Notes under the pieces: generated by a model | Database searches by the model: none | Told to the model about the DNA's origin: nothing | Seen by the model: only the letters and a program-made list of their open reading frames with translations | Made by a program: the position numbers and the translations under genes | Assembly (NCBI GenBank): GCA_034698045.1 | Contig: JAQGAU010001085.1 | Location: 1-21,548 of the forward strand | Reading direction: 5' to 3' | Source of the DNA: Paramacrobiotus richtersi | Lineage: Eukaryota; Tardigrada; Eutardigrada; Parachela; Macrobiotidae | DNA length: 21,548 nucleotides | Part shown: positions 8,763 through 17,551 of the stretch, one piece after another | Layout: every line of letters starts with the position of its first letter | How positions within the stretch are numbered: position 1 is the first letter of the stretch

Positions 8763-9080
8763 TTAAATGACATTTGGTGGATGTATATGAATGGTCCATG
8801 ACTGGATACCAGTTATGTTGATCTCGCAGAGCATCGTATACCCTTGTTGTGTGCGATAGGGTGGGTCATCCGATGCTGATCGAATTATTAACGATTGCGC
8901 AGCTGGGCGGTCAAACTCGATTAAGTCGGCGACAGCGCAATCGAGCTCACAATTACCTTTGGCATTAAAATAAGCAAAATTTCTTATTAATCGGAGCAGT
9001 GCAGTAAAATCATACCCGATTAGCTCGTAAAGCCGTGTTCCGAGATTATGCAGGTTACAACTGCCATGCACTGCATTCAC
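8763..9080 (-). CDS. Weak candidate open frame, 105 codons
   Basis: An ATG at 9080, preceded directly by an in-frame TGA, opens 105 codons to TAA at 8763. The translation is balanced (TRLYELIGYDFTALLRLIRN, GNCELDCAVADLIEFDRPAA) with no membrane segment or known motif. An AAAG/GTAATT donor-like site falls inside it. Length alone does not separate it from chance. Confidence 0.25.
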   Translation of the reverse strand: MNAVHGSCNLHNLGTRLYELIGYDFTALLRLIRNFAYFNAKGNCELDCAVADLIEFDRPAAQSLIIRSASDDPPYRTQQGYTMLCEINITGIQSWTIHIHPPNVI

Positions 9081-9407
9081 TTTACCATTCTTTCAGTAAA
9101 GGGCTCCTAGTCTTGGGATTGGGATTCGTAGTAGGATAAACGAGTGGGCATAGAATAATCGTACCACTAGGAGCACGTGCTCAGAAGTCGTATTCGTGCA
9201 ACAGAAACACTGTTATAAAAGAGGTGACTAGGTAGGAGGATAAAATAGCGCCTAGCGTTAGCGGAGGCGTGGTACGAAGTCCTACTTAGCATCATTGCCA
9301 TCTGCGGTATGATGTGTGTGCAGCGTGGCCCTTTGGGACATTGCACCCGGCACGTGTCGCAGAGGTAGAACAGGGTATCATGATGCGAATGTTCGATTTC
9401 ATTACAG
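9081..9407. other. Intergenic stretch, nothing supported
   Basis: Both strands carry only short frames. A minus frame over 9439-9167 and the 5' part of a plus frame from 9316 are open but show no domain or splice support. Confidence 0.4.
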
Positions 9408-10310
9408 CAATTCCTGTAGTTATCTGGTTTTATCTGCACGCGAAAAGAATTTGTTAAGGTCTTCTGTTATCGCGCAGTTGCCGAATGTTTTTCTAAATCC
9501 TGAAAAACTGCATCAGAAAGAAAATCCTCCAGCAAAAAGTTCGCAGCTCATGCCTTATGGTACAAGCCAAACGTTGTGGCCTTAATGGTACTTTATACAA
9601 GGTTTTTTATCTTCGCAATTCGGGTGCGTTATTGTCTTCTAATATTCTTATTTACTGCGTAAAATTCTTACGTTCAGCACCACAGTCTTCGACTCTGCGT
9701 ACTATTAAGACCTTGTGCAGCCGGGCGCTGCAGCAACATATCGTACTGTTTCATATAATAATCATAAAATCGTGGGATTAATCATAACCCCGGTTCCCGG
9801 AAGTAGTTCTGGGAGACCAGAAACACCCGAACAACAACAAAAACATCTGAACGTGATTCGGCATTATTTTGCAGGATTTCAGATCGATAGCCCGCTGGGC
9901 AAAGTGATGGCACATGGTATCCAATTTTTTTGGAAAGTTCTCACAGCTCTAACCGTAAACCAAAATCACTTTCTTGCGATCTACCGGCAAAAGCCTGGAC
10001 TTTAAATAACGCTATTCACATCATTCACGTACTGGTCGCTATGTAGACAATAGCTATTAGAATACGAGCGAAAACCTACTCTCCCAGTTGGCTTTCGAAC
10101 CCTGGGACCGTGGCGACCGGCACCGCACCGGCTGATGTCCATCTAAGTCAGAAATATAATTTGAAAGATCGAAATGCAAACGAGCGGCCTCCAGTGTATA
10201 AACATCGAAATACGAAGCATCAACTCGTTATGCATCGTGTTTCGTCCTTTGAAATTCTGTCCCGAGACCAAGACATTACCGAGCTAAGTGAGACATATGA
10301 GCTAAAATAA
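9408..10310 (+). CDS. Possible three-exon 3' part of an unrecognised gene
   Basis: I do not recognise the product. Three blocks join in compatible phases: 9408-9559 (acceptor TTCATTACAG, donor G/GTACAA), 9710-9916 (acceptor ATTAAG, donor G/GTATCC) and 10054-10310 (acceptor CAATAG, stop TAA). Introns are 150 and 137 bp, and the joined piece gives about 204 residues. The translation has ordinary protein composition: VFLNPEKLHQKENPPAKSSQ, then PVPGSSSGRPETPEQQQKHL (a polar linker), then KHRNTKHQLVMHRVSSFEIL and a polar end DITELSETYELK. The middle block could instead stay unspliced to the TAA at 10003-10005. AATAAA at 10494-10499 could serve as the 3' signal. The 5' part is not found. The donors are weak, so the model is tentative. 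Confidence 0.3.
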
Positions 10311-10934
10311 GTTACAGTAGGTAGCAAAAATAGCATAGCGCGAAAACGTTTCGCATGCCACTTGATACCAAAAAAACCGCATAGATTATCCCAGTCAAAA
10401 CATAAGCAGTTTATGCACCAGTTCCACAACCGATCGGCACTACATTTTTCATCGGAATGATTATGAGTTAGCACAAAAATTTCCACACAGTTTAATAAAT
10501 ATAACATGAAAAGCTGTAAGAGGGCTTTGCCACAGAGTGTGATCGCTTTCATCACTAATTCAAAACGGTCGATAAAAGCTTGTGCAACATTCAAAGGTCA
10601 ATGACGTCCCTCGCTCCTTGCTCTAATTCGCAGAAGAATAATATTGAATATCTGAATGATCTTTTGATGAATAGTTTTACCAAACCAGCGTGGTGCAGAA
10701 TTTACGCGTGATAGCAATATGCGGAAAAAAACGGATCAAACAACAAACAAATGTTATTCCCCGTAGCCGAAGTACGCGTTTCTTGCGCAAGTTGCTTATG
10801 ATAAGAGGAATCAGACTAAACCAAAAATAACTTCGGGGCTCCAGAGAACTTTCGCTCACAACAAGAGAGGTAGTGTAATCAGTAAGCATTGATTATGATC
10901 GTGCGCATACTACGTACGTATGTACGTAATCAAC

Positions 10935-10972
10935 AAGCATTATTATGTACTGCACGCAGTAATATAATGCTT
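10935..10972. repeat. Imperfect hairpin
   Basis: AAGCATTATTATGTACTGC and, after a short centre, GCAGTAATATAATGCTT pair with two bulges. It follows an ACGTACGTATGTACGTA run at about 10912-10928. No T tract follows, and there is no evidence of transcription. Confidence 0.5.
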
Positions 10973-11495
10973 CTTCAGATTTCTTGAAAATCGACATTGA
11001 AATTTAGGAGACCAGGTTCTGAATCTGCCAATCGGGGTGATCTAAAAATTTGAGCCAAAATTAACTCTGATAGTTCTCCAGAAAAAAAATCGCAATAGAA
11101 ATTGCTTTACCAGTGCACTACTGTTGAAGGTATAGAAAGTCCGACTGCAGTTTAAGTATTTTAGCCAAGGGTCATGACGGATTTAAGGCTTTCGATAACT
11201 GACAGGGCCGAACTTTGTGCCTGGTTTTTAGTAATATTTAGAAAAATGAATTATTTTGATTTGAATATACCGGCTCTGAGTCTGCGGGATAGCATTACTT
11301 GCTATTGTGCCACATTTCAATTTACAAGATACATTCCCCTCTCCAGCTTCAGTATTTCTTGGGATCAGCCCTTAGATCGCATAACGTATCCTTTCGTAAT
11401 TTCGAGTTACGTTTCACACTCTGTGTAAAGCGTAAAGCAAGGTTATTGCCGTACAGATATTTGTTTCGCCAACTTTCTAGTATAGTAAACAATGT

Positions 11496-11512
11496 GGGGG
11501 GGGGGGGGGGGG
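11496..11512 (+). repeat. Homopolymer run of 17 G
   Basis: Seventeen consecutive G, flanked by AATGT and TTGGATAC. Such runs are unusual in AT-rich DNA, can fold into G-quadruplexes and are prone to sequencing length error. Confidence 0.95.
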
Positions 11513-12110
11513 TTGGATACATACGTCACGATCAAAAACATGGGTTTTGCACTTTTCCTAGAATTCTTCTCGGTTTCAAAGAACGGCTACATTACTACCT
11601 CATGAACTTATGCACGTACAAGCTTCATAAAATTCGGCTTTACAATTTTAATAGACTTTACAATTCTAAAATTCGCAAACAATATTTAAAATCGAAGTGA
11701 CCAGCTTGCTCTTTTTTATTTTAAGAAGGTTTTCTCTTTTTATTTTTAGAACTACCTGATCTCGGCAAGCCCGCTTGATTCTCAATCGCGAAAATTTCGT
11801 ACACTTGTTTGACTGTTTGTTTGTGTTGTGGCTTACTTTGGAGGCGTCTATTTTATTTCTCAGCATGGACGACAGTTGTAGTTTGAAAAGGCTGTGTTGT
11901 TGACTAACATTTACTTTGGGAAAGTTGTACTCTCAGCAACATTAATATTCATACTTCGTATTTCGAATCGGCTTGTATGGTTTGTGTATTCACTGTACGA
12001 CAAGCGTACGACCACCTGGATGTACTAAACGAAGTTCAACGGAATTTTTCTATAATAACCAGGTCAGGGTATGCTATCTCGTCTTGTTGTGTTGAAAAGA
12101 GGATTCCAGC

Positions 12111-12581
12111 CTACTTCCTCAAATTTCGTTTCATTAATTTTATAGTTTGCACGCAGAATTTGAAAAACGTTTGTACAGAATCCCGTGACGAACGCCGAAA
12201 AGAAGTGCATCTTTCTTTAGCGAGTTCATTACGCTTTTGCCACCTTACAATTATAGGCGAATAGTTCTTCAACCAGGGACTTTGAAAGAGGTTACGAGTA
12301 GTCAATAGTTAGAAGTCAGCCTGGGCAAAATAAAACACTTACCTGTACTACCTTGACGAGCTGGTATTGATTTTGTAGTGTTTACTATTGGGCGCTGCTG
12401 GTTACTTCACTGTGGCCAATCAGCGCGCGTTGGCGCGTCACAGACCGGAAAAATCGTTATTTGGTGACTACTTACGGCAGCTTGAACATGGCGGTGAACG
12501 AACTTTTGCGGGGAATGGTCTTGTGCTGGTCAACGATGGTCTGCTGCAAGGACGCGATGCTGGCGGCTACCACAGTTTGTC
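12111..12581 (-). CDS. Possible multi-exon gene with consensus splice sites, function unknown
   Basis: I do not recognise the product. Exon 12581-12476 (106 bp) is GC-rich and flanked by a strong acceptor (CTTGTCTTCAG) and donor (GTAAGTAG). Only one of its frames is open, reading QTVVAASIASLQQTIVDQHK then TIPRKSSFTAMFKL. Intron 12475-12405 (71 bp) leads in phase to exon 12404-12343 (NQQRPIVNTTKSIPARQGST), which ends at a perfect GTAAGT donor. Intron 12342-12215 (128 bp) leads in phase to 12214-12111, a basic C-terminus ending KLMKRNLRK and a stop. Upstream, a GGAG/GTGAGT donor at 12660 would fit a micro-exon of 16 bases (12676-12661) or a longer exon not found. A Ser/Thr/Lys-rich middle suggests a linker. 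The splice sites are the main evidence; the last acceptor is weak. Confidence 0.4.
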
Positions 12582-12600
12582 CTGAAGACAAGTCAAAATA

Positions 12601-12984
12601 TTGACCACAAATATGCATCTTTTACGTAGTGCTTGCTTCAAAATACAAAACCAAACTCACCTCCGGAATATTCTAACTACTACCAAGGAAATAAGTAGTT
12701 GTGCCACGACGAGTGTTCACAATCCTAATAGCAACGGAGATACGATTCCCATTTGCATGCTCGTATCGGCATCGCGTTCGAGCCGTTTTCAGGCCTGCAC
12801 ACATACTACCACACATGGCAATACATTATTATGTGCAGTATGCGTACCCCAGATTCCACAAGCGATTGCTGATGCAGCTGTTGCACAAGCACGCGATCTC
12901 AATAAAGAACAGTCAAAACACCTTAAAAAGTCGCCAGGAACCAGCAGTCGTGTTGATCACACACAATGCCGTCACTACGAATAA
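12601..12984 (+). CDS. Weak candidate open frame, 127 codons
   Basis: The frame starts with TTG at 12601 and runs to TAA at 12982-12984. Its 3' third follows an acceptor-like TACCCCAG at about 12851 and reads IPQAIADAAVAQARDLNKEQ, which looks like an amphipathic helix. No domain is recognised. A frame of this length is expected about once by chance in this window, and no donor or partner exon is evident. Confidence 0.2.
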   Translation: MTTNMHLLRSACFKIQNQTHLRNILTTTKEISSCATTSVHNPNSNGDTIPICMLVSASRSSRFQACTHTTTHGNTLLCAVCVPQIPQAIADAAVAQARDLNKEQSKHLKKSPGTSSRVDHTQCRHYE

Positions 12985-13071
12985 CCTATCCGATCGATCC
13001 GCGTACTTCGAAAGGATGTGACAGGAAATGTAACGCGCAAAAGGCGATATTTCCGGGACCGCGGCGTGCCG

Positions 13072-13365
13072 TTAGTAGATCGATTTGAAAATGCGATTTG
13101 CGTGCAGCGGCGATAATCGAATTTGTTTCGGCACCACGACTTCGAAAAAGTGCGCAACTGAACTTTCAGCGGCACTAATATACGTGCCTCGGACACGCCG
13201 TCTCGTTGCTGTTGGGTGGAAATATCTAGTCATTCCAGTGCGCAAGGAATGCCGCACTTACAGTGGATAGTCTAATGCAGACGGTAATTGAAATCGAGCG
13301 CCAAGTAATGCACTGCGCTGTGAAAATGAATGGAGAAGACTGACACCTCGCGGCTCCATGTTCAT
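13072..13365 (-). CDS. Possible small two-exon gene, 68 residues
   Basis: I do not recognise the product. An ATG at 13365, after an in-frame TAG, opens exon 13365-13262 (MNMEPRGVSLLHSFSQRSAL). It ends at a consensus GTAAGT donor in phase 2. Intron 13261-13175 (87 bp, ending ATATTAG) joins in phase to exon 13174-13072 (AAESSVAHFFEVVVPKQIRL), which ends with TAA. Other frames of the second exon region are also open, and an alternative acceptor (ACCCAACAG, about 13207) leads to a longer basic frame. Small size and alternatives keep confidence low. Confidence 0.28.
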
Positions 13366-14692
13366 CTAGCTCTAGAGTTGATTTTAATCGGCTCAAGCAA
13401 CCCACGTGCAGCATAGTTCTCACACAGTTTCACTGCTTCTACAAATCACGTCACAAGCCACAGGCTACGCCCAAGAAAACACAGCGGTTCACGTTTCTTC
13501 AAGTTAAAGTATGCACAGTGTGTTCGTGTATCGCACGGTAGCCAAATTAACCGAGACTCGATTCGATTATGCCAATAATGTTATCGAGGAAAGGATGTGT
13601 GTAAGTAGTACATATGGACAGAGCTGTAACAGCACACAACGGATACCGAACTCGATCGCGCCAGTAATCGAGCGCCAGTTAAATCGCGCCAACGGATACC
13701 GAACTTAAGTTAATCGAGGATACAACGACCAATCTGGATTTTACCTACATCCTGTCAGTTTGCCTCCGTCTCATCAAATTTCGTCATATTCTTTGCATTC
13801 CTCTTGTGACACTGCAGAGAAGACTGCTTGAAAAAAGACTATGTTTGTTGGTTTCACTTGGTACCTAGATCGTAGAAGTTCGTATTTTGGTTTGTTCATG
13901 CGTACCAAGATTTTCAGTTGAAGGTTATTTCAGCGATTCAGAGTATGCCTGGAAGTCTGTAACCACTGCGGTACAGCTTCTGTACTAAACCGTTATGTAT
14001 TGTAAACCATATGCCGATCACTATTAGGCGGACGCCGGACTGAGTAGAGCAACTTGACCCGCAAGATCACAGGCAACCGAAAAATTTGAAATCGATCAAC
14101 TAAAACACTACAGGCTAGCAGTATCTATTCGCGCAAATGAGGTGTTCTTCTACCACAGAATATGCTTTACTTTCATGTGGTATAAAGCTGGCTTTAGCTG
14201 CATTCCAGTTTTCCAAATACAGGCACTGCAACTTGGAACCTTTGATACATGTTTTGTACTTGTGTAGAGACAGTAGAGGCTTGTCTGTGCGCAGTTACAT
14301 ATTTATTTTATTGAATGTGGAGCATCCCAGTATACGGCATATCGCTGTTTACTGGACACAGCTGCCGACAAAAGTGTTGCGTATGCATTATGCACCGCAT
14401 GACTCGCGTCATGGGAAATATCACATAAGATAAATAGTACCTCACAGTGCGAGATGCTAGCCGATCGTTTGCCCTCACAATCAGCTCCTCCATTAATTCT
14501 GATCTACATTACGTGATCCCTTTGGCCCTTCTTGCCGTACTACATAATTTTAATTAATTGTATTACTCTCTTCCAGCATCGGCATTTTTGTACAACTGTA
14601 TACTTCGCTCGCGCTGGGGAGTCTACGGCTTCCCCTGACAGTTATCCTATTTATCCTTGGATCTGGAACGGCTAATTATAATAAGAGCGTCA
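13366..14692. other. Intergenic stretch, no gene seen
   Basis: Only short frames without domains or paired splice sites are present. A repeated word pair, ACACAACGGATACCGAACTCGA and CGCCAACGGATACCGAACTT (about 13634 and 13687, sharing AACGGATACCGAACT), forms a direct repeat about 53 bases apart next to two copies of TCGCGCCA/TCGAGCGCCA. Its origin is unclear. Confidence 0.45.
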
Positions 14693-15176
14693 TGAGACCG
14701 AGTTCGGCGGCACTGGCTTGGTTGTTTTGCTGCGGTTGGAAGTGATGATAGTGGCCGCGATTTCTTAGTGCCAGTAAAGCTGCCAGCTGTTGTCTTGCTG
14801 CAGCATGAAAATCTAGAATTTCATTGTTTTGTGAGTGTAAAATGTAAACGCATATTTTTCCTACGAATTATGTTGCAGTGTTTGCAGATTTTTGCTTTAC
14901 ATACTTTCCCGCAATGTTTGGCACCTGTGATCTTTAAAAGTTGTATAGTCTAAGTGTTTTTTTCATTGACGATTTCACATGATCCGATCTGTTTTCACTG
15001 AATATGTACATCTTACAGATACACTGGCACGTTATACTGTATTACGACACTTGGTGGAGCAGGGTGGTTATTCATTCAAGGATGGTTTCCGTTTATCGAT
15101 TTTCACTCAGTTACTGGAAGGCGTTGTGAACTGGGTCAAGGAAACGATCGCGCATCGGGACATCAATCAAGAGTGA
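14693..15176 (+). CDS. Possible three-exon 3' part of an unrecognised gene
   Basis: I do not recognise the product. The first block is open from about 14695 to 14830 and contains RDFLVPVKLPAVVLLQHENL; it ends at a GTGAGT donor in phase 0. Intron 14831-14878 is 48 bp (a multiple of three, without a stop, so it could be retained). Exon 14879-14942 (CLQIFALHTFPQCLAPVIF) ends at GTATAG in phase 1. Intron 14943-15018 (76 bp) ends with a good acceptor, CATCTTACAG. Exon 15019-15176 reads TLARYTVLRHLVEQGGYSFK and LLEGVVNWVKETIAHRDINQ, then TGA. The last exon has a convincing helical, charged composition. The alternative phase-0 frame of that exon is also open but looks less like protein. The 5' end is not found. 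Confidence 0.38.
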
Positions 15177-16018
15177 TAACGGTCTGCTGCGCCAATCAGA
15201 AGGTGACATAAACATGATAACCGTAGTGTAGAGCTTATAGGTGTTCTTGCTGGAATTGTTGAGCTTCAAAAACAAACAAAAATGTGGGCACCTTTGATTT
15301 TTTCAGCAAATTCTGAAATACGAAACAAAAACCTGGTTTTTTGATAAAAATTATCTGTAACAACCATATACACAACTCGGATGCAGGATTAGTTTTTATG
15401 TAATGTAAATTATTGTTATGCTATCAGATGATGTTCGTTCAACGAAATTGTTGTTGTCCGTTTATCATTACGATATCCACTTTATCGGACTGAAAGGTTG
15501 TATTTACATATGCTGTTTCGAATTCCGTATAAAATCCGTGAATTAAGATTATAGTGTGGAAATCACGGTAGACGCAGGTTGATATTTTTCTCCTCGATGG
15601 TCAGGTATTGCGAGCGGTCATTTCGAATTTCGGCTGCAGTACAGGATCACCACGTCCATTGCGGTTCCATTTCACCACGTCGCATACCTCTCGGGGTGGA
15701 AATCGAGCGCCGATGGCACCAGAGGTAGAAATAGCTTTTTCCTTCCAATTATGTAGCTCCAAATGTTAGGATTTCTGTTACTTTCATAGTGTCTTGTAAT
15801 CTCTGGTTTTAGTCGACGTTGCAATTCGGTTTTTTGTTTATTTATATCACATGCTGTATGCTTCGAAAAGCTCATACCGGTTTTCAAGTGTTTGTCTTCT
15901 GTTTTTGGCGTTTATTGCAATTCTATAAGAAGTTGCTTGTTTTTCATGGTCGTTTGGTGGGCTAGCTCTTTGTACTACTGGCTTGTGATTACCGTTCCTG
16001 CTTATTTTGAAGGAAACC
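15177..16018. other. AT-rich intergenic stretch, nothing supported
   Basis: Only short frames on both strands, with no domain and no convincing exon. Confidence 0.5.
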
Positions 16019-16019
16019 G

Positions 16020-16079
16020 CTATGAGCACCCCCTTTCACCCCCGTTTACTATAGGCACCAATTTTCGCACCCCGTTTGT
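16020..16079 (+). repeat. Two diverged tandem copies of a GGCACCCC repeat
   Basis: CTATGAGCACCCCCTTTCAC starts at about 16020 and CTATAGGCACCAATTTTCGC at about 16049. Both are followed by CACCCC-CGTTT, giving a unit of about 29-30 bp. A third copy is the left inverted repeat at 16080. Confidence 0.65.
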
Positions 16080-16101
16080 TATAGGCACCCCTCTTGAATT
16101 A
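16080..16101 (+). repeat. Left inverted repeat of a 560-bp segment
   Basis: TATAGGCACCCCTCTTGAATTA matches the reverse complement of 16618-16639 at 20 of 22 positions. Confidence 0.7.
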
Positions 16102-16224
16102 TCTAAATTAAATATACGCCCCTGTTATCATATTATATGATCACCTTTTCTGTTTCTCGTATTTGTTGCGGTGTGTAATCAACAATCAAGATGTTCACGT
16201 AGAACCGGAAATCGTTCCATACAA

Positions 16225-16400
16225 TTATGCTATCGGCAACACTGATTCCATCATTTCCATGGATTTACTTTTGCGGCTATCTGTGCGTGTAAATGAATCT
16301 GGATACCCTTTCGGCAAGGATTCAACAAATGCCTGGTTCGTTTCTTTCTGGATACGCTTCGAGTGGTCCTCGAACTCTTCGAAGGTTGCATATACAAAAA
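16225..16400 (-). CDS. Possible last exon of an unrecognised gene
   Basis: After an AAATAG acceptor-like site, 57 codons are open to TAA at 16227-16225. The translation is charged and helical (ATFEEFEDHSKRIQKETNQA, then SRKSKSMEMMESVLPIA), unlike the AT-rich surroundings. The plus strand of the same stretch is open for 87 codons (16163-16426) but reads less like a soluble protein. No upstream exon of matching phase was found, and the block sits inside the inverted-repeat segment, so it may be a captured fragment. Confidence 0.28.
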
Positions 16401-16617
16401 CTATTTACATCGTTTACAATCACTAACGATAGGAGATGACGATCGGGCAGTCGTTTTTAGCAGCTAGTGCAAAGCAAAGTAGCCGGTATCATACAACCAT
16501 AATATTATGAAGATATGCTCAGTAACTGCTACTTGTCAACTGTAGATGCTTGTGAAAGTCACCATATTTGATTACGGCGATCAGCTTCGCAACAGCGATG
16601 CAAGTGGCCGTTACACT

Positions 16618-16639
16618 TAATTTAAAAGGGGTGCCTATA
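16618..16639 (-). repeat. Right inverted repeat of the 560-bp segment
   Basis: Partner of 16080-16101, reading AAAAGGGGTGCCTATA on the plus strand; two mismatches in 22. Confidence 0.7.
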
Positions 16640-17289
16640 GTTGTTTTTAATTAATAATAATTAAAGCAATGCGTTTCAACAATAAAAGCTTGTTGATCTC
16701 TACGTTAGCAATATTACTTCGATTTCTCTAATCGATCGATAGAGAACTGGTGGAGAGTGGAGTATGGCGAACCGTGCACTGTAATGCCATGTACAAAGGC
16801 TCAGCTAGGCATATTTTATTTTGGAAGTACTCGTACAGCTGTTTACGCAAATCTGTAAACTGTAAACTGTTAGCGAAAACTACAAATCTGTTAACGCCAT
16901 CTCGTTTGTTAGCCTCTACGGATTCTATATTCTACGACGACTTAGTTCGCTTGTTTCGTTCGGCTGCGGAAATCGAAACAGTTTTTCGGATGTTTTTTGA
17001 TTTTAACGGTGCTGTCAGATTTCGGTATTCTTGTGAAGTATTTTTACGCTGGCACGCTGTAATTTATGATTTATGTGCAATAAGTATTATGCTCTGTTAC
17101 TATTAAAAATTTTAGTGATGAATGTTTTTAGTTTGTAAGTTAGTGCTATATGAAACCTAAATTAAAGGCCCTGCATCCAGATCAGTTGTTAGTCAGTATA
17201 ATTATAAAGATCTTGTGTAGGAATCTAGGATAGCAACTGAAATTAGTTTTGGCAAACTAGGACTTAATTGTTTCACATTTGATTTTCAG
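16640..17289. other. Intergenic stretch with one weak open frame
   Basis: A 118-codon plus frame (16750-17106) contains SIFYDDLVRLFRSAAEIETV and might be an exon upstream of 17290, but no donor in a phase matching that exon is evident, and the length is compatible with chance. Confidence 0.3.
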
Positions 17290-17511
17290 CGTCGCGGCTA
17301 CAGCCTGTCATATGCTATTATGGAATTTTCTCCTGGACGAAATGACCAGCAATGGTCACACTGTGGAACTGGTGCAATTATGGATCATGGAATTGTGCGT
17401 CCAACTGATTTGTGGATGCACCGGTATCAGCCGATGCAGCGGGCATTGTGCTGGCCACCTTCCTCAAACGCTGCAGTGTCACCCAAATTATCCAGGCTGG
17501 GCAACTTCTGA
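17290..17511 (+). CDS. Possible exon of an unrecognised gene
   Basis: A strong acceptor (TTCACATTTGATTTTCAG) ends at 17289. The following 220 bases are much richer in GC than the flanks. In phase 0 they read RRGYSLSYAIMEFSPGRNDQ, then GIVRPTDLWMHRYQPMQ, to TGA at 17509-17511. A second frame is open as far as 17551 and is Cys-rich (CVQLICGCTGISRCSGHCAG). The acceptor and the GC shift are the evidence; which frame is used cannot be settled here, and no upstream exon is identified. Confidence 0.35.
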   Translation, partial: RRGYSLSYAIMEFSPGRNDQQWSHCGTGAIMDHGIVRPTDLWMHRYQPMQRALCWPPSSNAAVSPKLSRLGNF

Positions 17512-17551
17512 CAGGGCAAACCTGACGGGAATTCTGGAATTTTTTGCGTAG

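Larger units (their letters stand above)
10311..12110. other. Long AT-rich intergenic stretch with a hairpin and a G run
   Basis: A 124-codon minus frame (10594-10220) and a 133-codon plus frame (11299-11700) are open here, but lengths like these are expected by chance, the first is biased by a T-rich strand, and the second reads through the G run. I see no domain in either. The supported items are the hairpin at 10935-10972 and the G run at 11496-11512. Confidence 0.45.
16080..16639. mobile_element. Possible short inverted-repeat element (MITE-like), 560 bp
   Basis: The 22-bp repeats at 16080-16101 and 16618-16639 face each other and both begin TATAGGCACCCCT. That would fit an element with TA or TATA at its ends and no transposase of its own. 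The left end has two extra diverged copies outside it. The interior carries an exon-like block on the minus strand (16400-16225). With one copy in the window, the call rests only on the paired ends. Confidence 0.4.

Noticed and set aside
10081..10130. GGGTTCGAA word resembling a tRNA B box (minus strand)
   Set aside because: No A box, no acceptor stem and no paired T arm around it; the plus strand here is part of a candidate exon.
10220..10594. Minus-strand frame of 124 codons with hydrophobic stretches
   Set aside because: The T-rich strand gives hydrophobic residues by composition, frames of this length are expected about once by chance, and no membrane-protein family motif is seen.
11299..11700. 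Plus-strand frame of 133 codons
   Set aside because: It passes through the 17-base G run, whose length is uncertain, and shows no protein-like composition or splice support.
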